Positions 8,217 to 16,159 of a DNA stretch of 33,017 nt are shown piece by piece. Under the pieces are notes generated by a model. The model ran no database searches and had not been told where the DNA came from. It worked only from the letters and a program-made list of their open reading frames with translations. Positions within the stretch are counted from its first letter, which is position 1. Each line of letters opens with the position of its first letter. A program made the position numbers and the translations under genes. The stretch is from assembly GCA_024711405.1 (NCBI GenBank), contig JANJSZ010000162.1:1-33017 (forward strand), given 5' to 3'. This stretch comes from Acidovorax sp. Lineage in GTDB: Bacteria; Pseudomonadota; Gammaproteobacteria; Burkholderiales; Burkholderiaceae_C.

Positions 8217-10217
8217 TCAATCACTATCTCTCATCGGATTCAATACACTGTGGTTCAGTGATGGGTCGCGAACCAGGGTTGATACGATAAGCAACAGCCA
8301 AAGCATAATGGATACGCGTGGAATTTCAATGGTGCTAATTACCGCTCCAATCAGGAGGGTAGTAGCCATTGAAACGCCCGCCACAAGGGCCAAAGCGTTT
8401 TTCCGGGCAACACCTTGAGCGACCCGCATCAGCGCCCCAACCGCCAATGCGGCCAGCACCACCCATCCCAGCAACCCACGTTCGATCAACAGTTCCAGCA
8501 GCATGTTGTCGATATGCCAGGGCAGGAAGTTCGCGTGGGCGATGCTGCTCCAGTGCCGCGGCCCTTGTGCAAAAACTGCATTCTTGAGCATCTGCCGGCC
8601 CTGTGGATCGATCAGTTCCACCGCGTCCAGGCGCACAGGCGTCTTTGCCTGCACCACCGTGATCGACAGCACACCCTCTCTCCAGGCAGAAAGGGCCCCC
8701 TCCGGCGCAAAAGCGGGGCCCTGCAAACGCCATTCCAGCCAGCCGCCCGCTTCATCGCCCGATGCAAGCACATGGTGCATTTGCTCCTGGCACCGGAAGG
8801 AGTACAGCAGATGCCGCTCACACAGCTGAACCTTCAACAGCGCGGACGCCCCGGCGTACCCGTGCAAGCGAACGCTGTAGGCGCCACCCGGCGCCAATGC
8901 CACGCGCTGGGTGAGCGCCAGCTCGCCCCTGCCCCCCGGTCGTGCGGGCCCCGAAAGCCACACCTGGCTGCTGCCATTCGTACCGCGCACCCAGCGCACC
9001 TGGCCTGGCAAGGCCCCCTCCATGGTCTGCGTGCTGGAATGCGCCGGCAACCGCCCCACCCCCAGCCCAAGGACCCACTGGCTGGGCGTCTTCAACAAGT
9101 CCACACCGCGCTGCCAATGGGCCAATCGCTGGTAGAGGTCTTTATCGGATCGGGCCAGCCGCCCCGGCATGAATGAGCCGCCCAGCAAAACACCCAGCGC
9201 TTCCACCACCAACGCCACCAGCAGGCACACCATTGCCCGCCGATGCCCTACAGAACCATCCGGCGCAACAAGGCGATATTTGTGAGCCAACACGGTCAGT
9301 GCCATCCATGCCAGCGCCACAGACAGATAAACGCCGCGTGAGTACGTCATGAGAACCGCATAGATCGACACCAGCACCAGCGCCGCCGCCGCGCACCAGC
9401 GCCAGCCATGGGGGGCAGTCCATGCCGCCCACCATGCGAACGGCAATGCCAACGCCAGATAGACGTCGATGGCGCCGCCGCCGACATGCATTTCCCAGAA
9501 CCAGGCCGTAATGCGATAGTGGTCGCTAAAGTCCAGACCACCCACGTAAACGCCGCGCTCCCACACCACCGCGGCGCAGACCAGTGCCAGCCCGGCGACC
9601 ATGCCCCGCGCCAGCCGCAGGGGGGCACCCTCGCCCGCGCGGTACAGCGCGGGCATCAGCAGCAGCCCCCACACCAGGCTCTTGGCCACACGCAGCGTAT
9701 TGCCGGGCAGGTCGTAGTCCCCATAAACCCCGTGGGCCCACAGGTCCGCCAGCAATGCGGTCCACGGCGCGGCGCCACGCGCATCGTCCAAGCCGCGCCA
9801 CACGCCCAGCAGCAGCACCGGTGGCAGCACCCGGTACACCCAACGCATGCTGCGCGGCGTGCAGTGGAAAACGGCGGCGGGTCTGCGCCATGCATCCAGG
9901 CTCCAGCGCAGGTAGGCGCCGCCCATGGCAGCAAGTATCAGCAGGTCGGATTCGTCCACCAGCCACCAGCCCGTCCAGGGTGCGAAACTGGCCACCGGCA
10001 AAAACGCTGGCAACAGGAACCACAGGTCGCCAGGCCGCCAGGCGGCCCAGGCCACCACGGTGCACAGCACCACCACGGCCAGAGCGGGCGCCACGGGGTG
10101 CTGACCGGCGACACCCAGGGCTGCTGCCGCGAAGCATAAGCCGCACAAGCCCGGCATGCCCGCACGGACAGCGGCGGACGTTGCGTTGCGTGCTTCTACA
10201 CCAGCACTTCGGGACAT
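8217..10217 (-). CDS. O-antigen ligase-like membrane protein with inserted periplasmic domain
   Basis: The 666-residue protein has about ten predicted membrane helices and the Wzy/WaaL-type core: TYSRGVYLSV near 291-300, RLAHWQRGVDLLKT...GLGVGRLP at about 364-391, and a late HANFLPWHIDNMLLELLIERGLLGW near 560-585 that resembles the family's conserved His-Asn-x-E-x-GLLG region. Between these, residues about 400-548 form a hydrophilic stretch rich in short beta-like segments (GELALTQRVALAPGGAYSVRLHGYAG) that resembles a carbohydrate-binding beta-sandwich; this is inference. It probably ligates or polymerises lipid-linked glycan on the periplasmic side. The ATG overlaps the decarboxylase end by 22 bp; an alternative start is Met21 (10157). 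It is distinct from the TIGR03097-type ligase at 29931. Confidence 0.82.
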   Translation of the reverse strand: MSRSAGVEARNATSAAVRAGMPGLCGLCFAAAALGVAGQHPVAPALAVVVLCTVVAWAAWRPGDLWFLLPAFLPVASFAPWTGWWLVDESDLLILAAMGGAYLRWSLDAWRRPAAVFHCTPRSMRWVYRVLPPVLLLGVWRGLDDARGAAPWTALLADLWAHGVYGDYDLPGNTLRVAKSLVWGLLLMPALYRAGEGAPLRLARGMVAGLALVCAAVVWERGVYVGGLDFSDHYRITAWFWEMHVGGGAIDVYLALALPFAWWAAWTAPHGWRWCAAAALVLVSIYAVLMTYSRGVYLSVALAWMALTVLAHKYRLVAPDGSVGHRRAMVCLLVALVVEALGVLLGGSFMPGRLARSDKDLYQRLAHWQRGVDLLKTPSQWVLGLGVGRLPAHSSTQTMEGALPGQVRWVRGTNGSSQVWLSGPARPGGRGELALTQRVALAPGGAYSVRLHGYAGASALLKVQLCERHLLYSFRCQEQMHHVLASGDEAGGWLEWRLQGPAFAPEGALSAWREGVLSITVVQAKTPVRLDAVELIDPQGRQMLKNAVFAQGPRHWSSIAHANFLPWHIDNMLLELLIERGLLGWVVLAALAVGALMRVAQGVARKNALALVAGVSMATTLLIGAVISTIEIPRVSIMLWLLLIVSTLVRDPSLNHSVLNPMRDSD

Positions 10218-11401
10218 GGCGGATGCCCCAAAAAGGCCTGCGGGCTGGCCGTCGCGCCATAGGCCCCGGACTGGAACACCACCACCAGGTCACCGGGCTG
10301 CGCCACAGCCAGTTCCATCCAGTCGGCCAGCACATCCAGCGGGGTGCACAACGGCCCCACGACGCAGGCGCTCTCGCGCCCGGGCGCCTGCAGCCGGTTT
10401 CCAATCACCACCGGGTAGTTGCGCCGGATCACCTGGCCAAAATTTCCCGACGCAGCCAGATGCTGGTGCATGCCACCGTCGGTCACCAGGAACACTTGTC
10501 CACGCGACACCTTGCGGTCAATCACCCGCGCCACATAAATGCCCGCCTCGCCCACCAGATAACGCCCCAGTTCCAGCACCAGCCGCGCCGCAGGCAGCGC
10601 ACGCCCCAGGTCGGCCTGCACCCGTGCCAGGGCATCGGCCACGGGAGCGAGGTCCAGCGCGTGCTCGCCCGGGAAATACGGTATGCCCCAGCCGCCGCCC
10701 AGGTTGACGTGGCGTACGGGGGCGGGTGCATCCTGCGCCAGGCGCAGCACCAGGTCGAGCGAGCGGCGCAGGCTCTCCGCAATCACGTTGCCACGCAGGT
10801 TCTGCGAGCCCGGATAGAGATGGAAACCCTCGAACGCCACGCCGTGCGGCACCATGCCGCGCAACAAGGCCGGCACCTGCTCGGCGTCGATCCCGAAGGG
10901 CTTGGGGCCGCCACCCATGTGCATGCCGGCACCGCGCAATTCGAAATCCGGATTGATGCGCAGTGCCACGCGCGCCGGCCGCCCCAGCGCCTGCGCGGCA
11001 TCGGCCAACACCCGCAGTTCGCGCGCCGACTCCACATGCAACAACACCCCTGCGGCCACGGCCCGGCGCAACTCGGCATCGCTTTTACCCGGCCCCGCAA
11101 AGCCCACGGACTGGACATCCGCGCCGGCATCCAGCGCCAGCTTGAGTTCGCCAGCCGAAGCCACGTCCATGCCATCGACCAGCGGGCGCACAAAGCCCAC
11201 CAGGGCCGGCATGGGGTTGGCCTTGATGGCGTAGTGCAGGTGCACGCCTTGCGGCAGCACCTGCCGCACGGCTGCGATGCGCGCCGCGATCAGCGCGCGG
11301 TCGTATGCGTAAAAAGGCGTCTGGCCGACCCGTTCGGCCAGCAAGGACAGCGGCATGCCGCCGACCTGCAGTTCATCGCGGGAGGTGTCGAATCGATCCA
11401 T
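10196..11401 (-). CDS. PLP-dependent decarboxylase, exosortase A system-associated
   Basis: The start is set at the ATG at 11401 (MDRFDTSRDELQVGG); the upstream part of the track ORF is a shadow of the ligase gene. The 401-residue protein is a fold-type III PLP enzyme of the diaminopimelate/ornithine decarboxylase superfamily. It has PLP Lys60 in HYAIKANP, a glycine-rich phosphate site (HVNLGGGWGIPYF) and the active-site GPLCTPLD motif, with Cys and Asp from the partner subunit. Length and style fit TIGR03099. It should decarboxylate an amino acid to an amine; the substrate is unknown. It overlaps the acyl-CoA ligase by 29 bp, so the two are translationally linked and probably act in one pathway. 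Confidence 0.94.
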   Translation of the reverse strand: MDRFDTSRDELQVGGMPLSLLAERVGQTPFYAYDRALIAARIAAVRQVLPQGVHLHYAIKANPMPALVGFVRPLVDGMDVASAGELKLALDAGADVQSVGFAGPGKSDAELRRAVAAGVLLHVESARELRVLADAAQALGRPARVALRINPDFELRGAGMHMGGGPKPFGIDAEQVPALLRGMVPHGVAFEGFHLYPGSQNLRGNVIAESLRRSLDLVLRLAQDAPAPVRHVNLGGGWGIPYFPGEHALDLAPVADALARVQADLGRALPAARLVLELGRYLVGEAGIYVARVIDRKVSRGQVFLVTDGGMHQHLAASGNFGQVIRRNYPVVIGNRLQAPGRESACVVGPLCTPLDVLADWMELAVAQPGDLVVVFQSGAYGATASPQAFLGHPPCPEVLV

Positions 11402-13025
11402 ATTCCTGTATCCAGCGTTGGCGGTCCAGCTTGCCATTGGGGCTGCGCGGCAGGGGTTGGCGGACCCATTCCAGTGCTTTGGGCAGCATGTACGCGGGCA
11501 GATGCGCGCGGCAATGCGCCAGAAGGGCCGCGCTGTCCGCGCCGGCGTTGCCGCTGGCCTCGGGCGAAGCCAGCAACGCCGCACAGATGGCGCTGCCCAG
11601 CGCCTCGTCGGGCACCGCATGCACCAGCGCTTCGGCAACCAGGCCGCTGGAATACAGCACCTCTTCCACCTCGGTGGGACTGACGCGGTAGCCCGATGTC
11701 TTGATCATCTCGTCGCGCCGGCCCACAAAATACAGGAACCCATCGGCATCGCGACGCACCGTATCGCCCGAGTACACCGCCCGCTCTGGCGCCCGCCAGT
11801 CGCCACCCGCAGGCAGCAGATCCGCAGGCCAGGGCCTGAAACGCTGCACGGTCGCCTCGGGTTGCCGCCAGTAGCCCAGGGCCACCAGCGGGCCGCGATG
11901 CACCAGCTCGCCAGGCTCGTTGACGGCACACTCGCTGCCGTCTTCGCGCAGCACGCGCACATCGGCATTCGGTATCGCCCGCCCGATGGAATCGGGCCGC
12001 CGGTCCACCTCGTCGGGTGGCAGAAACGTGGAACGAAACGCCTCGGTCAGTCCATACATCAGAAAGGGCGAAGCTGCGGGCGCCAGGTCGCGCAAGCGCT
12101 GCAGCGTGGCCCGGGGCATGCGCCCGCCGGTGTTGGCCCAATAGCGCAGATGTTGCGCGGCACCGGCCGGCCAGTCCAGCGCCGCCAGCTGCATGTACAG
12201 CGGCGGCACTGCCGTCAGGCCCGTGACCCGCTCGCGCACCATGGCCTGCAACACATCGCGCGGCAACAGGTAGTTGAGCAGCACCACGCGCGCGCCCACC
12301 AGAAAGGCCGTGGTGAGCTGGCTGAACCCGGCATCGAAGGACAGTGGCAGCACTGCCAGCAAAGTGTCATCGGCGTGGTTGTGCAGATAGCTCGCAACAC
12401 TGGTGGCGCCGGCCACCAGATTGCGGTGCGACAGCACCACCCCCTTGGGCTGGCCCGTGCTGCCGGAGGTGTAAAAAATCACCGCCACATCCATGTCCAG
12501 CAACCGGGGCGGCGCAACCGGCTGACTGGCCAGCACATCGGACCAGGCATGCACGCCAACGTGCACCGAAAAAACATCTGGAGCGGCCGGCGGGTGCCCA
12601 TCACACAGCACCACATGCCGCAGCCCGGGGCAGTTGGCCAGCACCGGGGCCAAAACCGCCAGGCGCGCAGCGGATGTCACCAGCACCTGCGCTTGCGCAT
12701 CTTGCAGAATGTGCGCCACCTGCCCCGCCTTCAGCAAGGGATTCACGGGCACCAGCACACCGCCTGCGGCAGGTGCAGCAAAGCTGGCCACCACGGTTTC
12801 CACCCGCTTTTCGAGGTACACCACCACGCGGGCCCCGCGCTCCAGCCCCAGGGCCAGCAGGCCCGCCGTGCAGCGCTCCATCTGCGACTGCAGGTCGCCA
12901 TACGACAGGTGCACCCCCTCCACCGTCAAGGCCCGGTGATCCGGCCAACAGGCGGCCGCCCGGGCCGGCAGCTCGTGCAGCAAAACGGGGGGCACTCCGC
13001 TGTGAAAATCCGGCGCTTGGGGCAT
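11373..13025 (-). CDS. AMP-forming acyl-CoA ligase, exosortase A system-associated
   Basis: The 550-residue protein is a complete adenylate-forming enzyme. The P-loop motif YTSGSTGQPKGVVLSH lies at about 185-200, LMYGLTEAFRST and YSGDTVRRDADGFLYFVGRRDEMIK in the middle, and the C-terminal catalytic lysine in PRSPNGKLDRQ. It fits TIGR03098. It should activate a carboxylic or amino acid as adenylate and load it onto CoA or, more likely here, the ACP encoded divergently 103 bp away. The start is at 13025 (MPQAPDF), since an in-frame stop lies a few codons upstream. Its overlap with the decarboxylase suggests that activation and decarboxylation concern related substrates. The actual substrate cannot be read from sequence. 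Confidence 0.93.
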   Translation of the reverse strand: MPQAPDFHSGVPPVLLHELPARAAACWPDHRALTVEGVHLSYGDLQSQMERCTAGLLALGLERGARVVVYLEKRVETVVASFAAPAAGGVLVPVNPLLKAGQVAHILQDAQAQVLVTSAARLAVLAPVLANCPGLRHVVLCDGHPPAAPDVFSVHVGVHAWSDVLASQPVAPPRLLDMDVAVIFYTSGSTGQPKGVVLSHRNLVAGATSVASYLHNHADDTLLAVLPLSFDAGFSQLTTAFLVGARVVLLNYLLPRDVLQAMVRERVTGLTAVPPLYMQLAALDWPAGAAQHLRYWANTGGRMPRATLQRLRDLAPAASPFLMYGLTEAFRSTFLPPDEVDRRPDSIGRAIPNADVRVLREDGSECAVNEPGELVHRGPLVALGYWRQPEATVQRFRPWPADLLPAGGDWRAPERAVYSGDTVRRDADGFLYFVGRRDEMIKTSGYRVSPTEVEEVLYSSGLVAEALVHAVPDEALGSAICAALLASPEASGNAGADSAALLAHCRAHLPAYMLPKALEWVRQPLPRSPNGKLDRQRWIQEYGSIRHLPR

Positions 13026-13128
13026 GTGGCGGATGGTAAGTCATTGCCATGCTTCCCAGTGGCCCGCCCCACGCAACCCGCGGCCTGCCTAGAATCCATC
13101 CGCAACCCCGCCACACACCCCACCCGCC
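13026..13128. promoter_or_regulatory. Divergent intergenic region between acyl-CoA ligase and ACP
   Basis: This 103-bp gap separates the minus-strand ligase operon from the plus-strand ACP operon and should hold promoters for both. On the plus strand TAGAAT at 13090-13095 is a plausible -10 element, placing a start point about 27 nt before the ACP ATG, but no good -35 is seen. No clear ribosome binding site precedes either start codon. Confidence 0.4.
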
Positions 13129-13389
13129 ATGAACCTGACCGATCAAGTCCTTCACGTGCTCGACAGCGCACTCAGCCTGCAAGGTCGCACCGCGGGTTTC
13201 ACGCGCGACACCCCGCTGCTGGGCGCCCTGCCGGAGCTCGACTCCATGGCCGTGCTGGCACTGCTCACCGGTCTGGAAAACCACTTCGGCATCACCTTCA
13301 GCGATGAAGACCTCCGTGGCGCGGTGTTCGCCACCGTGGGCAGTCTGAGCGACCTGGTGGGGCAGGCGCTGGCCCGGCAGGACCCATGA
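13129..13389 (+). CDS. Acyl carrier protein, exosortase A system-associated
   Basis: The 86-residue protein has the length and helical pattern of a carrier protein. The phosphopantetheine attachment motif is LPELDSMAV, with Ser39 as the modified residue, followed by the acidic recognition helix (LTGLENHFGITFSDEDL). It should carry an acyl or aminoacyl group on a 4'-phosphopantetheine arm in the cytoplasm. It is transcribed away from the acyl-CoA ligase and overlaps the next hydrolase gene by 4 bp (ATGA). The neighbourhood of ligase, decarboxylase and two hydrolases implies a dedicated carrier rather than the fatty-acid ACP. No Shine-Dalgarno is visible before the ATG. Confidence 0.93.
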   Translation: MNLTDQVLHVLDSALSLQGRTAGFTRDTPLLGALPELDSMAVLALLTGLENHFGITFSDEDLRGAVFATVGSLSDLVGQALARQDP

Positions 13390-14237
13390 GCCTTGTCGGG
13401 CGCGCCACCCTGCCGCAGGCATTTTTCTTGCCGACCGACACCGGGCTGCGCTTTTGCCTGTTCCACCCTCCGCAGGGTGATGCCCGCCGGGGTTGCGTGC
13501 TGTATCTGCACCCGTTTGCCGAAGAGCTCAATGGCACGCGGCGCGTGGTTGCTCAGCAAGCGAGGGCGCTGGCGCAAGCCGGCTACGGCGTGCTGCAGAT
13601 CGATCTGCTGGGCTGTGGCGACAGCGAAGGCGACTTTGCCGATGCCACCTGGCAGGCCTGGCTGCAGGACGCGCGGCTGGCCCACCGCTGGCTGCAAGAA
13701 CACGCCAGGGGCCCGCTGTGGCTATGGGGCCTGCGCGCCGGCGCCCTGCTCGCCACGGCGCTTGCAAGCGAGCTGGCCGATCCTTGCCATTTGCTGCTGT
13801 GGCAGCCGACCCTCAGCGGGCAGCAGCAGCTGCAACAATTTCTGCGCCTGCACACAGCCAGCCAGTGGCTTGGCACTGGCAACGCCAACGGGCCGCCGCC
13901 AGCGTACCTGCTCGACAAGGACCAGTCCGTGGACATTGCCGGCTACACCCTGACACCAGCGCTGGCGCAGGGTCTGGCTGCGGCGCGGCTGCAGCCCTCC
14001 CAGCGGCTCCCAGGTCGGCTGGTCTGGCTGGAGTTGTCAGCCCAGGCAGAGCCCATGCTGACTCCGGCCTCAGTCCAGCAGCTCGCCCTTTGGCGCGACG
14101 CAGGCTGGGCGGTGTCTGCACTGGCGCTCACGGGCCCGCTTTTCTGGCAAACCGTGGCCCACGATGAAGCACCCGCCCTGTTGCAGGCAACGCTCGACAT
14201 GCTCCACGGAGCAGGCACGCAGGTGAAGACGCCATGA
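13386..14237 (+). CDS. Alpha/beta-hydrolase-fold protein, exosortase A-associated type 2
   Basis: The 283-residue protein has the alpha/beta-hydrolase fold start (RGCVLYLHPFAEELNGTRR, then GYGVLQIDLLGCGDSEGDF) and fits TIGR03101 (hydrolase 2, exosortase type 1 associated). The nucleophile elbow reads WGLRAG at about 114-119, so Arg117 stands where Ser, Cys or Asp is expected, and no clear catalytic Asp-His pair is visible near the C-terminus (TGPLFWQTVAHDEAPALL). It may therefore bind rather than hydrolyse its ligand, or work with the second hydrolase. It overlaps the ACP by 4 bp and hydrolase 1 by 4 bp. Similar Arg elbows are, from memory, usual in this family, so this is not a local mutation. 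Confidence 0.91.
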   Translation: MSLVGRATLPQAFFLPTDTGLRFCLFHPPQGDARRGCVLYLHPFAEELNGTRRVVAQQARALAQAGYGVLQIDLLGCGDSEGDFADATWQAWLQDARLAHRWLQEHARGPLWLWGLRAGALLATALASELADPCHLLLWQPTLSGQQQLQQFLRLHTASQWLGTGNANGPPPAYLLDKDQSVDIAGYTLTPALAQGLAAARLQPSQRLPGRLVWLELSAQAEPMLTPASVQQLALWRDAGWAVSALALTGPLFWQTVAHDEAPALLQATLDMLHGAGTQVKTP

Positions 14238-15094
14238 ACTGCCAAGAACAACCCCTGGTCATCCCCGGCCCCAACGCGCAAGACATGCTGGGCATCGTCA
14301 GCCTGCCCGCACCGGACACACCCCAGTCCAGCATGGGCGTGGTGATTGTCGTGGGCGGCGCGCAATACCGAGCGGGCAGCCACCGGCAGTTCGTGCAACT
14401 TGCCCGATTCCTGGCTGCCGCAGGCTACCCGGTGTTGCGCTTTGACTTTCCCGGCATGGGGGACAGCCCAGGCGATCCCGTGCCCTTTGAAGACTCCGCC
14501 CCCCACATTGCCGCAGCCATCGACGCCTTGTGCAGCCACCCCGTGAAGGTGAACAGGGCCGTGCTCTGGGGCCTGTGCGACGGAGCCTCGGCCAGCCTGC
14601 TCTACCTGCAGGCCAGGCATGACCCGCGGGTGACGGGACTGGTGCTGCTCAACCCCTGGGTACGCTCCGACGCCGGACTGGCCCGCGCACGGGTCAAGCA
14701 CTACTACCGCCAGCGCCTCCTGGAACCCGCTTTCTGGCGCAAACTGGTCGCCGGCGGGGTGGGCTGGCAGGCGCTGCGTGGCCTGGGGAGCAACCTGCGC
14801 ACCATGCGGAAAAAATCGCCCCAAACGATCACATTTCAAGAGCGCATGGCGCAAGGTTGGCAGGCGTTTCCTGGGCCTATCCTGCTATTGCTGAGCGAGC
14901 GCGACCTCACGGCACTGGAATTCGTCGAACACGCAAACACCCGCAGCGGCTGGGTCGGCTGGTCCCGAAAAGCAGCACTCATCCGGCACACACTGCCCCT
15001 GGCCGATCACACCTGCTCCACACCCCAGTCACAGCAATCCGTGCAAGCCCTGGTACGGGACTGGCTGGACCCACTCGTACGCCCATTCACTTGA
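14234..15094 (+). CDS. Alpha/beta hydrolase, exosortase A-associated type 1
   Basis: The 286-residue protein fits TIGR03100: GVVIVVGGAQYRAGSHRQFVQLARFLA and YPVLRFDFPGMGDSPGD near the N-terminus, and a nucleophile elbow WGLCDGAS with Cys115 as the predicted nucleophile. A candidate acid lies in LLSERDLTALEF and the histidine in LADHTCS near the C-terminus, so a Cys-Asp-His triad is complete. Thioesterase- or transferase-like activity on the ACP-bound product is a reasonable inference, not shown. It is the last gene of the ACP operon, with a 4-bp overlap to hydrolase 2. A 7-bp hairpin follows six bases after the stop. Confidence 0.92.
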   Translation: MNCQEQPLVIPGPNAQDMLGIVSLPAPDTPQSSMGVVIVVGGAQYRAGSHRQFVQLARFLAAAGYPVLRFDFPGMGDSPGDPVPFEDSAPHIAAAIDALCSHPVKVNRAVLWGLCDGASASLLYLQARHDPRVTGLVLLNPWVRSDAGLARARVKHYYRQRLLEPAFWRKLVAGGVGWQALRGLGSNLRTMRKKSPQTITFQERMAQGWQAFPGPILLLLSERDLTALEFVEHANTRSGWVGWSRKAALIRHTLPLADHTCSTPQSQQSVQALVRDWLDPLVRPFT

Positions 15095-15100
15095 GCGCCT

Positions 15101-15120
15101 CATCGGTGGAAAAACCGATG
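15101..15120 (+). terminator. Hairpin after the ACP-hydrolase operon
   Basis: CATCGGT-GGAAAA-ACCGATG forms a perfect 7-bp stem with a six-base loop, six bases after the hydrolase stop. No T-run follows, so it is at best a weak terminator or an mRNA-stabilising hairpin. Confidence 0.4.
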
Positions 15121-15256
15121 GCGGCTTGGCATCTGCGGATCTTCTGGGGTAACCCGCCTGTGCACGCACACCACCCAGATTCGAACCACGCTCGCAGGCA
15201 TGGAGGGAAAAAACAGCCCTGGTGGCGGGCAATCAACACGCCCACCGGGACACCGT

Positions 15257-15299
15257 CGAAATTTATTACATCCGAATGGATAGACAACACGAAATTTAT
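15257..15299. repeat. Direct repeat pair upstream of the PEP-CTERM promoter (possible activator site)
   Basis: The 10-mer CGAAATTTAT occurs at 15257-15266 and again at 15290-15299, 33 bp apart, about three helical turns. Between the copies lies a short inverted repeat (ATCC-GAAT-GGAT). The pair is 34-76 bp upstream of the -24 element and is a candidate binding region for PrsR. That is inference; the PrsR recognition sequence is not known to me. Confidence 0.4.
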
Positions 15300-15301
15300 C
15301 G

Positions 15302-15314
15302 CAAGTCCTTGATT
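15302..15314 (-). promoter_or_regulatory. Consensus IHF binding site
   Basis: The minus strand reads AATCAAGGACTTG, an exact match to the IHF consensus WATCAANNNNTTR. It lies between the direct repeats and the -24/-12 promoter, where a DNA-bending protein is expected in sigma-54 systems, and is followed by an AT-rich tract. Confidence 0.6.
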
Positions 15315-15332
15315 TTATTTGATTTTCAAAAT

Positions 15333-15349
15333 TGGCATGCAACATGCAT
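15333..15349 (+). promoter_or_regulatory. Sigma-54 promoter of the PEP-CTERM gene
   Basis: TGGCATGCAACATGCAT contains a -24 element (TGGCAT) and a -12 element (ATGCA) with GG and GC exactly ten bases apart. The predicted start point is near 15359, leaving about 50 nt before the ATG at 15411 with AAGGAG at 15399-15404. PrsR, a sigma-54 activator encoded in the same window, is the obvious partner. Confidence 0.72.
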
Positions 15350-15410
15350 TCTCAGCGTAAACCGCAATCCCGCGGTCTCTGCAGCACCTTTTGAACTCAA
15401 GGAGCACGAT

Positions 15411-16085
15411 ATGAAATTCCTTCGCCAAACCCTGTCAGCAGGCGCACTGGCAGTGGCCGCGCTGGTTGCGGCACCTGCCCATGCAACGTTCGTCGGATCG
15501 ATTCCCGGAGGAGCCGCCACCAACGACTACCTTGCGGCCATTGGCAGTGGTCCCGTGGAGGGTTGGTTCAACGCAAACCTCTATCTGCTCGGAGGTCCCG
15601 CCAACATTTCTGTGCAGTATTTCGGCGCAGAAGCTGGCTATAGCAACTCCTTCGATTTTGGGGCCTGCGGATTTGACCACCTTGGAGGGAACACAATCAC
15701 TGGAGCCCAAGTCGGCTCAACTTGCAACTTGACCAATGTTGCCTCTGGCCTGCTCAACTTTTACTTCTCGGGGCTGGGCGGTGCACCGAATCTTGTCAAC
15801 GGAGCCAACGACGGCAATGTGGCGTTGGCGGTGCCCAACTTTTTCGTCACACTCGGCAATACCTTCGACACGACCATCAATGGCAGCACCCCTGGCTCAG
15901 GTCAGGTTGCCTGGCTCTTCCTGGATGACGGCGGCGCCAGTGGTGACGACAACCACGACGACATGGTCATCAGGCTGGCCCTTACAGGAGGCAGCTTCCA
16001 GGTTCCGGAACCAACCAGCCTCGCACTGCTCGGCGTTGCCTTGCTTGGCCTGGGTGCTAGCCGCCGGAAATCAGCTGCCAAATGA
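15411..16085 (+). CDS. PEP-CTERM sorting-domain protein (exosortase substrate)
   Basis: The start is the ATG at 15411 (MKFLRQTLSAG), not the track's 15222, because AAGGAG lies just upstream and a signal peptide follows (cleavage after APAHA, about residue 25). The mature part (about 26-197) is Gly/Asn-rich with two Cys (FGACGFDH, GSTCN) and an acidic DDGGASGDDNHDD stretch; no enzyme domain is recognised. Residues 198-224 are a complete PEP-CTERM signal: VPEPTSLALLG, a hydrophobic helix, then ASRRKSAAK. XrtA should cleave near the PEP motif, and the protein would be released to the surface or matrix. Related short PEP-CTERM proteins are linked to aggregation and floc formation. Its own sigma-54 promoter and terminator make it a single-gene unit. 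Confidence 0.95.
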   Translation: MKFLRQTLSAGALAVAALVAAPAHATFVGSIPGGAATNDYLAAIGSGPVEGWFNANLYLLGGPANISVQYFGAEAGYSNSFDFGACGFDHLGGNTITGAQVGSTCNLTNVASGLLNFYFSGLGGAPNLVNGANDGNVALAVPNFFVTLGNTFDTTINGSTPGSGQVAWLFLDDGGASGDDNHDDMVIRLALTGGSFQVPEPTSLALLGVALLGLGASRRKSAAK

Positions 16086-16131
16086 ATAGCAAGGAGTCTC
16101 TCTGCGCCCGCTCTCCAAAGGCCTGAAAACA

Positions 16132-16159
16132 AAAAGGGAACGCGAACACGTTCCCTTTT
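16132..16159. terminator. Bidirectional terminator between PEP-CTERM gene and convergent transferase gene
   Basis: AAAAGGGAACG-CGAACA-CGTTCCCTTTT is an 11-bp perfect stem flanked by A and T runs on both sides, so it can terminate both strands. It overlaps the TAA stop codon of the minus-strand gene that ends at 16158. Confidence 0.87.

Noticed and set aside
9584-11683. 699-aa plus-strand ORF
   Set aside because: Antisense to the ligase-like and decarboxylase genes; low-complexity Arg/Ala/Pro composition and no family signal.
13060-13076. GG-N10-GC element TGGCCCGCCCCACGCAA before the ACP gene as a sigma-54 promoter
   Set aside because: The spacing is right, but both T of the -12 element are lost and the region is C-rich, so chance is likely; a TAGAAT -10 element lies closer to the start.
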